Translations under genes and position numbers: made by a program
Source: Bin55 sp965205545
GTDB taxonomy: Bacteria; Pseudomonadota; Gammaproteobacteria; Pseudomonadales; Azotimanducaceae
Length of the DNA: 64,000 bases
Assembly (NCBI GenBank): GCA_965205545.1
Contig: OZ242170.1
Location: forward strand, 558,001-622,000
Direction of reading: 5' to 3'
Notes under the pieces: model-generated
What the model was told of the DNA's origin: nothing
Database searches by the model: none
What the model saw: only the letters and a program-made list of their open reading frames with translations
Part shown: positions 16,089-24,313 of the stretch, one piece after another
How positions within the stretch are numbered: the first letter of the stretch is position 1
Layout of the letters: each line of letters opens with the position of its first letter

Positions 16089-16751
16089 TTAGCGACCAGC
16101 TAACTCGCGACTGTGATGTGTTGTGCCAAAAACATGATCCCACAGTGGCGTAAGACCGAAGTTCACATTACGCTTTGAGTGGTGCAGATCATGAGCCATC
16201 ATCATATGGTCCAGCCATCCAATGCCTGTTCGAATATTCGCATGGTCAAGCATGTTGACTACTGTGTGAATGAATATCACTAATGCAAATGCGGTCACGC
16301 CGACGGGGCCTACAACAGCTATACATGCCAATAGCAAAGCTAATGCCATTACTGTTTCGTGTGGCCTTTGATAGAGTCCATCTACCGCCGTGGGGTGTCT
16401 ACACAAATGGTGCCATCCATGCAACCGTCTCATGAGAAATCCAGTGTGCATCAGCCGATGGCCCCAGTAATAGCAGAAATCGTACAGGAGCACCGGGATC
16501 ACGACTTCGTACCAGTGGCTAGGACCTTCCCGAATCAACAAATTGGGGAACAGTAGTACTCCGCCAATGTAAGTCCCAAAGACTGCAGCGACGTTCAGCG
16601 CGATGATCAACCAATAGTTTCCCGCGCCTGCAACAGAGCGAGTGTTCATGCGGCTGTTGGGAGAGAAAGCGTATCGTGCCTGACATGTGGCCATCAATGC
16701 AGTATTGACTGCCATCACGACTAAAATTCCGACTATCGCTGCCCCAATCAT
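16089..16751 (-). CDS. Sterol desaturase/fatty acid hydroxylase family membrane protein
   Basis: A 220-residue membrane di-iron enzyme. The three histidine boxes are His-Arg-Leu-Met-His (98-102), His-Gly-Trp-His-His (111-115) and His-Asp-Leu-His-His (187-191), with hydrophobic helices at about 3-22, 45-70, 80-95 and 135-170. The family (PF04116) hydroxylates or desaturates sterols, fatty acids or carotenoids. With PhyH enzymes and CoA-transferases in the window a lipid role is natural, but the substrate is open. The start is divergent from the EEP gene across 125 bases. Confidence 0.85.
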   Translation of the reverse strand: MIGAAIVGILVVMAVNTALMATCQARYAFSPNSRMNTRSVAGAGNYWLIIALNVAAVFGTYIGGVLLFPNLLIREGPSHWYEVVIPVLLYDFCYYWGHRLMHTGFLMRRLHGWHHLCRHPTAVDGLYQRPHETVMALALLLACIAVVGPVGVTAFALVIFIHTVVNMLDHANIRTGIGWLDHMMMAHDLHHSKRNVNFGLTPLWDHVFGTTHHSRELAGR

Positions 16752-16876
16752 GACCAGGCTCTTGTAGGATTCACGATGTGGTTTGAGAAACTAAGTTCCA
16801 CTGCATTGTAAGTTAGGTTGCTGCCCAAATTGCCGTCATAAGGTTCATGAAGCAATTGGACTACATGCTCTTTTGA

Positions 16877-18157
16877 ATGAGTTGCATCAAACAAATGCAC
16901 GGTAGCTGTGCCAACATAGGATTGCTCACAATTGCAATTGCCATTCTCTTGAGTCTTGCTATGTCGGCTGCAAATTCGTCGCCCATAACCGTCCGTACAT
17001 TGAACATTCGCTACGACAACCCCCGTGATCCGGAGCCATTGGATTGGAAAAAACGCAGGAGCTACATCTCCGCAATGATCAAGAGTGACACCCATGAGAC
17101 ACTGAGCGACACAATGCGTTCATCTCTTATCGCCGACCTAATTGGATTGCAGGAAGTCGAACGTAATCAGCTGAGAGACATCAAAAACGAACTGGGCGAA
17201 GCGTACTACGTGATTGGCAGAGGAAGAGATCGCGGATCTCGAGGCGAACACAATCCCATTCTCATCAGAAAGGAGCGTTTCGATGTTATCCACTCAGCGA
17301 CACTTTGGCTTGCACCAAACGCGCCAAGTTCTCCAAGAAGAGCTTTCGGAGCTCGACTGAATCGTATTGTGACGTTCGCAAACGTCTACGACAAACACAA
17401 TATGCAATCGCTGTGGGTGTTCAATACCCACCTAACTCACGAGAATCGCGAAATTCGTGCAAAACAAGCAGAAGTACTGATTTCGATCATTGAGGACCAC
17501 GCGCGCAGCTACAAGCCCATGGATGCAAATTACTTCAACGACAGCAAGTTCGTCGGTCACGCTAAGCATGCATTTCCGTATATGGATCCGATTATCGTGA
17601 CCGGCGACTTCAATGACATTGTCGGAGGCGAGATGGGACGAAGAGTATTGCAGTCACAATACTCAGCTCCCATAAGAACCTATGACAAGACCGTCACCGT
17701 AGGTAGCCCCGTAGCCGATTCGTTGCTTGTAGAAGCTCTGGATCCACTACTTGGCTCACCAAACGACGAGTGTTTCTCACAGTTTCCATGCCAAGTCAGA
17801 TTTCCTATTGGAAAACTCGTCTCGGCGCTGCAAGACGCCACTCAAATGACGAAACTTGGACATGTTGACGACAACTCACTGGCCCACAGTATTGACTGGA
17901 TCTTGCACAACAACTCATTTACGGTTGAACAGGTTTCAGAGACCAAACACAACTTACATCCCAAAATGTATCTTTCCGATCTGCACAACATGCTAACGGC
18001 GGTATTGAATTGGTCAGACAAAATACCGGAGAAATCTATGACATCAAGCCCTCTTGAATTGCACACACATCACTGTTGCGATTTCAACGTGACTAGAGTT
18101 GAATTGTCGGAGATTGAACCGTCGGAAGATGCCGCGACAAGTGATGGTCGCCAATGA
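16877..18157 (+). CDS. Secreted endonuclease/exonuclease/phosphatase (EEP) family protein
   Basis: A 426-residue exported protein with a hydrophobic signal segment at about 13-31 ending Ala-Asn-Ser-Ser. The EEP fold follows: Arg-Thr-Leu-Asn-Ile-Arg (Asn43 metal site), Gly-Leu-Gln-Glu-Val-Glu (catalytic Glu), Val-Thr-Gly-Asp-Phe-Asn-Asp (Asp/Asn pair), then Ser-Ile-Asp-Trp-Ile and Leu-Ser-Asp-Leu-His near the end. The terminal motif is usually Ser-Asp-His; here a Leu precedes the His, which may shift the catalytic His. The substrate may be a sugar phosphate, phospholipid or nucleic acid. It may precede the giant protease gene in one transcript, but 60 bases with a palindrome lie between. Confidence 0.8.
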   Translation: MSCIKQMHGSCANIGLLTIAIAILLSLAMSAANSSPITVRTLNIRYDNPRDPEPLDWKKRRSYISAMIKSDTHETLSDTMRSSLIADLIGLQEVERNQLRDIKNELGEAYYVIGRGRDRGSRGEHNPILIRKERFDVIHSATLWLAPNAPSSPRRAFGARLNRIVTFANVYDKHNMQSLWVFNTHLTHENREIRAKQAEVLISIIEDHARSYKPMDANYFNDSKFVGHAKHAFPYMDPIIVTGDFNDIVGGEMGRRVLQSQYSAPIRTYDKTVTVGSPVADSLLVEALDPLLGSPNDECFSQFPCQVRFPIGKLVSALQDATQMTKLGHVDDNSLAHSIDWILHNNSFTVEQVSETKHNLHPKMYLSDLHNMLTAVLNWSDKIPEKSMTSSPLELHTHHCCDFNVTRVELSEIEPSEDAATSDGRQ

Positions 18158-18180
18158 AACTAAACGATGCAGAGTTGCAC

Positions 18181-18192
18181 TAGAGCGCTCTA
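18181..18192. promoter_or_regulatory. Perfect 12-bp palindrome before the giant subtilisin
   Basis: TAGAGCGCTCTA is a perfect palindrome centred 31 bases before the protease ATG and 29 bases after the EEP stop. It could be an operator for a dimeric regulator of the large secreted protease. It has no loop or T run, so it is not a normal terminator. Evidence is symmetry and position only. Confidence 0.3.
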
Positions 18193-18217
18193 ATTGAGAT
18201 AGGTACCAAGTAACACC

Positions 18218-21200
18218 ATGAACACCCGAAAACTCCTGCTAGCTGCGGGCTTTGTCTTGTTAATCTGTTGCGTAGCGCTTGCAATTTGGTGGTTTAAACC
18301 TTGGAATTCCTCACGGAACCTCGCCGAAGCTTACGAAGAAAATGCCCGAAATGCATTAATCGAGCAAATTGTCAACTTCAATAAAGATTCAGAGACCACG
18401 GTTCGCAGCATTGGCGCGCCCACACCAAGAAAGCCGACAGCAGCGCCGTCCGCACAGACACAAAACACTGTAGACCGAACTAGATCTGAGCCTTATTCCA
18501 TAGTAACTGTCGAACCCACAATGCAAAAAGTTGCAGACTCGGTCGGGAGCGACAGTCGAGACGAGAGTCCAGACCGTCCAACTCAAACTATCGAGTGGCT
18601 AGAGTCAGACAAACTAATTCTCGATTTGCGCACGCAAGCGCTCTTCATGGGTCGAGAGTGGACCTATGGATGGATGCAGATTGGACGTCCCATGGATTTG
18701 AATGTGGTGCGAGATGAATTGAGTTCTCACAACGCGACGATGCTTGGCTCCGTAGGTTCAATGATCCGGGCGAAATTTCCTGCTGATCTGGATCAACTCT
18801 CTGCAATCGGAGATCTGCCATGGGTTTTGGGCGCAGGAGCTCAACCAACGTCTACAAAGATTTCTCCTGAGTTCATGCAGCACGCCATGCAATCAAGCGC
18901 ATCCACACAAATGCCCGTATTCATAACAGTAATGGACGAATCTGCGGAACGCGCTCTGCGAACTGAATTGGAGGAACTAGGCGTTGTGATGGGGCCGTTC
19001 GACCAAGCCATTCGAACGTTTGCAGCGGTCATAGAACCCAGCCATTTGGCAATCCTTGTGCAATTGGATTTTGTGCAGGCGATTGAGCCTATCGAAATCG
19101 TTGAGGCAACGCACGACACGGCGGTGCAAACCATGGGAGTGGATTCACTGCGTACCGTAGGTCACTCATTCGGCATCTATTCCGGACTGACTGGCGCATC
19201 GACTCCGATAGCTGTCATGGATACCGGCCTCAACACCAATCATGTCGCAATTTCCTCCCATCGCAAGAGCATATGCGGCGAGAACTTTATCAGCGGTGAG
19301 GATTCCGATCTGTGGGTTGACAATCACGGCCATGGCTCTCATGTCACCGGCACGGTTGCCGGAAACGGTTACTACTTGCCTTTGCTGGCCGGCATGGCTC
19401 CGGGAGTCGAACACATTCGCTTCGCGAAGGTGCTGAGTTCTAGTGGATTTGGAAGCACGCTGGGAATTACCCGAGCAATGGACTTCCTCGGTGCCCCAAC
19501 CTCCTGCATTTATGACGGCAATGAATCCGAAGCGGTCAAACCGCTAGTAATAAACATGAGCCTGAGCTCGTCAAGCCTGTTCTGGGAAAGTCGCGATACC
19601 GGGGCCAGAAAGCTAGACTCCGCTGTCTGGAACTACAAGCAGTTGTATGTTGTTTCCAATGCAAATGCCAACACGTCCGGATTCTCCAACTATTCGGCGG
19701 CAAAGAACTCTCTTGCGGTCGGTTCTGTCCGCGACAGCGGTGACATCGCCTCCTCAAGCAGCCATGGACCAACGGCAGACGGCCGTTTGAATCCGTCCGT
19801 AATGGGCACAGGAGTGAATATTTACTCTGCCCAAGGAAACGGCAGCTACGACACCTATAGGAGAGCCAGCGGGACGAGCATGTCGTCTCCCAGTGTTGCA
19901 GGGGTCGCCGCTCTTCTCATGGATGCCTCGCCAGAACACCGCGACAAGCCTGCATTGGTTCGAGCTCGTCTCATGGCTAGTGCCATCAAGCCCAACGCCT
20001 GGCTTGATTCTTCCGACGTGTTCCCTAGAGACAATACCAATGGACCCGGCACAATCCAAGCTGAGTATGGAATGGGACTGGTCTCCGCAAGAACCTCGAT
20101 ACTGAACAACGACACTTCAAGTGGTTGGGTAAGTTCAGGCGTTACAGTTGAACTGAACGATGGAGAATATGGCTATCACGACATCGTGGTACCAGAGGGC
20201 ACAAGTCGACTCGATATCGTCATGACCTGGGACGAGCCTGCAACCGACACTATAGCGCAGTCGGTACTCAACGATTTGAACCTCTGGGTTGACTATTTAG
20301 CCGATTGCCAATCGGGCCCGTGCGGCGAATACTCTTCGAGATCCACAATTGACAACGTGGAATGGGTGATCATTCAGGAGCCGGAACCCGGCACGTATCG
20401 CCTTAAAGTCGATGGGCACCGCATCTATACGGATTCGCCACGTGCTGCCGTGGCATGGACGGTAATTCGAGGCGACGCAATGCCGAGTCTAGCGATTGAT
20501 GCAGACACAAGTGTTTACGAAACGCCCGACGGGGAGTATCACAAGCACGTCGTCGAACTCTCAATTACTTCGACGTCCTATGTTTCCTCCGCAACTCGCT
20601 TGCATGTGGATTGTCGCACCTCAGATGGGTCCGTATGTGGAACCATGGGATTTGAAGAACATGATGGAACTGTGAATTCTCGATTCCTAGCGGGCGTTGT
20701 TCAGAGGGAAGACGGACTTGGTGTGGACATCGCAGGGGAGCGTTATCTCAATCTGGGAGAGATTGCTCACGGAGAAACGCAGAATGTGCTTGTTGACTTG
20801 AGCACACGCATTCGTGAGCCAATTCGCGTCTTCTTCACCGTGGCATCGTGGAACGGTCTTGCGGATTCGACCTCCATAATATTCCGCCCAACCGGATCGA
20901 GCGATACACCAATACAGATAGCCCGTCCTACAAATGACGATTTTGCTGGCCCTACTCTTTTGACAGGATCTCGAGGCAGCCTACTCATTGATCCAATTGG
21001 AAGTACGACCGAGGGCGGTGAAACGCCTCTTGAGTTCAGCGATGTGCGACCAACCGGTTCGATATGGTTCAGGTGGGTCGCCGAAAATTCCACCAGAGTC
21101 TCATTTCTACTAACTCCCAGCATCGAAAATCTAAGCTTCATGCGAAACTATCCTCCAGACATAGAAGTTTTTCGATCGGATGGAATTCTTGCTGGTTCAC

Positions 21201-24199
21201 CACGCATTGCTTCCTCCCCGTGGTCAGTGCAGTTGTTCGTGCGAGAGGGAGAAGAGTATCGGGTACGTGTTAGCCACGACTACGCATCAATGCCGCTGAC
21301 CCTGCGTTGGGTAGAGGGAGAGCGGCCATCCAATGACGACTTTGCCAATGCCATAGAGCTACTGGGGTCGGAAGGCGAAATTGCTGGAAGTAACCTGGGG
21401 GCCACTCTTGAACCAGGGGAGTTGTACGGCCAGCTGGCATCCACCGTTTGGTATCGGTGGACAGCTCCTGAAGACGGTACATGGGAATTTCATCTCGATG
21501 ATATTCAGACTGGCAACATTTTCGTTTTCGTGGGAGAGAGAGTGAGTGAGCTACGGCTAGTCTCCACGGTTGCGGCACCTCGCTATGCGATCCGGTTTGT
21601 AGCTGACGAGGGTCAAACTTACAGAGTGATGGTTGCAGCACAAAACGCATACTCAAGCGGATCAAACTACGAAAGCCTTTCATGGGTGAAAGTGGATGAC
21701 TTGCAAGGATCTGACGACATGTTTGCCAGTGCATCCACATTGGAAAACACAGAATCTGGTTCGATCGGGATTTCAGTCTCCGCCAATTCAACCGTGGAAC
21801 CGAATGAACCCGGTGACAGCGGCATACAAACGCGGTGGAGAAAGTGGGAGGCACCTTCCGACGGTTTGTACACATGGTATTGGACTGAAGAAACCACGAA
21901 AGTCCAGGCATTCACAGGCGATTCCATTGAAAACCTCCAACCTGCTGAAGTCCTCGAAGGAGTGGCGCATAAGCGCGAATTCGTTATCGACGCAACGGGG
22001 GGAGACGAATATTGGTTTTCGATCGGCCGACCCAACAAGGAGACACTAGCGTTCGTGCAAGGCGCGTCTACATTCACCGATCTCCATTGGGGAGAGACTC
22101 CGATCAACAACACACTTGCACGTGCTCAGACGTTGACCAGCCACATTGGGCAATTAACCATTGCAAGCCAATACGCGACTACTGAGCCGGATGGTAGGTC
22201 TCACCTAGGGTTGTCCTCTTTGTGGTATTCGAGAGAAGTAGCCGAAACTGGTTGGGTAAGGTTTTGGATCGACGGGTCAGGTGATTCAGTTCGATTAACA
22301 GCGTATCTGCAATCACAGGGCAGCGAGAACATCGAATTTGTCATGTCTTCGCGCGTTCCGGGATTCTTTGACGACTATCCCATAGAAGTCTTCGTATATG
22401 CGGAGGAGGGATCGACAATATTCCTGCGAGTTGGCGATGCCACCGCCCACAACGAGTCCAGTCACTCGCTTGTCTGGGACAATTCCGATGCCCCGAACTG
22501 GCTGAGATTCCTTGGTCGCATTGCCCATAATCGTCGAGACTCGGCCGGAAACCTTGTCACTTTGCGGAATCCTCGAGAGCTGGTTGTAGATTCGGAGGGA
22601 TCGCGTCTACTCGTTGCGACGGATGCAGGACTGAGTGTGTTTAGACGCGACTCGATTACTGGCGACTTGAATTTCTTGAAAAACTACGGGGAAGTGCATC
22701 CTCACAGCCACTTGGTATGGGATTCGCATCGATCACTGCTCTATGCAAACCACATGAGCACGTGGTGGACTTTTGCTCCGGCACAAGACAGTGAAGTGGA
22801 TTTGGAGCTTGTGTCTGTCGACTATGGACTTGGTGCGACAACCCGTAGAAATTTCACGGGATCACATTCGTTGTCTATGGGAATTGAGGGCAACTACCTC
22901 TATCGCACGTTGAATGGCGAGCAATCTGTATTCTCGTTCGATGGCGATGGCAAACTCATGCCTTACGGCGATTTTCGGTTAGCGCCCCCAGCGGTATATC
23001 AATCGCTCGACCAAGCCTATTGGTTTGAGATCGATGACGACTACATTACGCTTGAACGCCGTATCACAGGCGGACCGTTCTACGAGCGGCTTCAAGAGCC
23101 TGAGTACATTGGTTCAGGTGGATGGTCAGCCGCGACGACATTTGATGGCGAATATGTGATTGTTCCCGATGGAATTGGAGTTGAGGTTGTTGCGTACAAG
23201 TTGAACACTGAGTCAGGTTCGCTAGACCAACAGCTATCAGAATTCTTCTTTGGTCTAGGAGTAGACGAATGCTGGACAGCTGTTCCGCGAAAAAATTCGC
23301 ACGCTGTGGACGTAATCTGCGATCGTGGAGCCTTCGTAGTCGAGTACTTGCCTGATGATGAAGAATTCAGATTGGCTGACAACTTCGTGAATTCTGGGTT
23401 CTTTTTTCGCACTCCAGATCGTTGGGGACGTCTAGTGCCCAACTACTCACTGACAGAATCTGTCTCTGTTGCGCCAAGTTCTGATGGCAAACACCTATAC
23501 GCATCGACGATTGAACATGGAATTTTGATCTTTGAACGGATTGGCAATGAACCACTAGAAGCACAAGACATGGAAGACCAAACGATAAAGAGATTGGACT
23601 TGATTCAAGCCATGCCAAACAAAATAGAGTTTGGAGACGATGTTGCGGAAAACGGCTGCATTGAAACCTTGTCGTGGACGATAGGCGGCATTGACTATGG
23701 TGTTTTCTGGTCCAAATGGCAGGAGCGCGAAACCGGTTCAGATTGGGTCGACATCGAGGGAACGCAGGTCAACCTGCAGCTATGTTCCTACGACCCCGCT
23801 GAAGATAGGGAATATCGAATGGTGGCATCACTCGCCGTCGACGGCGAAATCGGGGAATATGCCAGCAACTTCTTTTCTGAATTGAATTATGAGACCTTGG
23901 CAAGCCTCGTGGTTGCGTCCGGCGAGGTGACGTTGAACGACACTACCTTTACGGAGTGCACGACGATTTCGGCAATGGAAATCAACGAATCGACCTACAC
24001 GGTAGCTAGCTCCAAGTGGCAGGTCCGCGAAAGCTCCGATTCCCCTTGGAGCGACGTTGCCGGAACTCACACGGCTGGTGGGTTCTGCCCCTACGATCCC
24101 TCCGACAACTTGGATTACCGATTGGTGGGACGCATAGTGATCAACGACGAGCGCTCGTTCCGAACGAGCAACATCCTCAACGAGTCCGCCGACAACTAG
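18218..24199 (+). CDS. Giant S8 (subtilisin-like) serine protease with repeat modules
   Basis: A 1993-residue extracytoplasmic protease. One N-terminal hydrophobic helix (about 6-26) serves as signal or anchor. A pro-region with Ser/Thr/Pro-rich sequence follows. The S8 domain at about 310-690 has the triad Asp335 (Val-Met-Asp-Thr-Gly), His372 (Gly-His-Gly-Ser-His-Val) and Ser554 (Gly-Thr-Ser-Met-Ser-Ser-Pro). Next come four related modules starting near 905, 1037, 1163 and 1294; the first two open with Asn-Asp-Asp-Phe-Ala and the last two are more diverged. Each holds a Trp-Tyr/Phe-Arg-Trp strand, as in pre-peptidase-type beta-sandwich domains. A beta-propeller-like region (about 1440-1790) and two tandem 95-residue Cys-containing modules at the C-terminus complete it. 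It probably degrades external or surface proteins. No sorting signal such as a PEP-CTERM or T9SS tail was recognised. Confidence 0.88.
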   Translation: MNTRKLLLAAGFVLLICCVALAIWWFKPWNSSRNLAEAYEENARNALIEQIVNFNKDSETTVRSIGAPTPRKPTAAPSAQTQNTVDRTRSEPYSIVTVEPTMQKVADSVGSDSRDESPDRPTQTIEWLESDKLILDLRTQALFMGREWTYGWMQIGRPMDLNVVRDELSSHNATMLGSVGSMIRAKFPADLDQLSAIGDLPWVLGAGAQPTSTKISPEFMQHAMQSSASTQMPVFITVMDESAERALRTELEELGVVMGPFDQAIRTFAAVIEPSHLAILVQLDFVQAIEPIEIVEATHDTAVQTMGVDSLRTVGHSFGIYSGLTGASTPIAVMDTGLNTNHVAISSHRKSICGENFISGEDSDLWVDNHGHGSHVTGTVAGNGYYLPLLAGMAPGVEHIRFAKVLSSSGFGSTLGITRAMDFLGAPTSCIYDGNESEAVKPLVINMSLSSSSLFWESRDTGARKLDSAVWNYKQLYVVSNANANTSGFSNYSAAKNSLAVGSVRDSGDIASSSSHGPTADGRLNPSVMGTGVNIYSAQGNGSYDTYRRASGTSMSSPSVAGVAALLMDASPEHRDKPALVRARLMASAIKPNAWLDSSDVFPRDNTNGPGTIQAEYGMGLVSARTSILNNDTSSGWVSSGVTVELNDGEYGYHDIVVPEGTSRLDIVMTWDEPATDTIAQSVLNDLNLWVDYLADCQSGPCGEYSSRSTIDNVEWVIIQEPEPGTYRLKVDGHRIYTDSPRAAVAWTVIRGDAMPSLAIDADTSVYETPDGEYHKHVVELSITSTSYVSSATRLHVDCRTSDGSVCGTMGFEEHDGTVNSRFLAGVVQREDGLGVDIAGERYLNLGEIAHGETQNVLVDLSTRIREPIRVFFTVASWNGLADSTSIIFRPTGSSDTPIQIARPTNDDFAGPTLLTGSRGSLLIDPIGSTTEGGETPLEFSDVRPTGSIWFRWVAENSTRVSFLLTPSIENLSFMRNYPPDIEVFRSDGILAGSPRIASSPWSVQLFVREGEEYRVRVSHDYASMPLTLRWVEGERPSNDDFANAIELLGSEGEIAGSNLGATLEPGELYGQLASTVWYRWTAPEDGTWEFHLDDIQTGNIFVFVGERVSELRLVSTVAAPRYAIRFVADEGQTYRVMVAAQNAYSSGSNYESLSWVKVDDLQGSDDMFASASTLENTESGSIGISVSANSTVEPNEPGDSGIQTRWRKWEAPSDGLYTWYWTEETTKVQAFTGDSIENLQPAEVLEGVAHKREFVIDATGGDEYWFSIGRPNKETLAFVQGASTFTDLHWGETPINNTLARAQTLTSHIGQLTIASQYATTEPDGRSHLGLSSLWYSREVAETGWVRFWIDGSGDSVRLTAYLQSQGSENIEFVMSSRVPGFFDDYPIEVFVYAEEGSTIFLRVGDATAHNESSHSLVWDNSDAPNWLRFLGRIAHNRRDSAGNLVTLRNPRELVVDSEGSRLLVATDAGLSVFRRDSITGDLNFLKNYGEVHPHSHLVWDSHRSLLYANHMSTWWTFAPAQDSEVDLELVSVDYGLGATTRRNFTGSHSLSMGIEGNYLYRTLNGEQSVFSFDGDGKLMPYGDFRLAPPAVYQSLDQAYWFEIDDDYITLERRITGGPFYERLQEPEYIGSGGWSAATTFDGEYVIVPDGIGVEVVAYKLNTESGSLDQQLSEFFFGLGVDECWTAVPRKNSHAVDVICDRGAFVVEYLPDDEEFRLADNFVNSGFFFRTPDRWGRLVPNYSLTESVSVAPSSDGKHLYASTIEHGILIFERIGNEPLEAQDMEDQTIKRLDLIQAMPNKIEFGDDVAENGCIETLSWTIGGIDYGVFWSKWQERETGSDWVDIEGTQVNLQLCSYDPAEDREYRMVASLAVDGEIGEYASNFFSELNYETLASLVVASGEVTLNDTTFTECTTISAMEINESTYTVASSKWQVRESSDSPWSDVAGTHTAGGFCPYDPSDNLDYRLVGRIVINDERSFRTSNILNESADN

Positions 24200-24313
24200 C
24201 CGGATCAAGCTGTTGTGGTGGTTTGATGTAGCAGGGTTAGCGCGATCTAGCGACGGTTGGCGGCATTCAGTGATTGCAGTAAACCGGACGACAGACTAGA
24301 TTCACAGCTGCCT

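Noticed and set aside
21270..21911. 213-residue minus-strand frame inside the giant protease gene
   Set aside because: The plus-strand frame is continuous and has repeated domains; the antisense frame has a composition typical of shadows.
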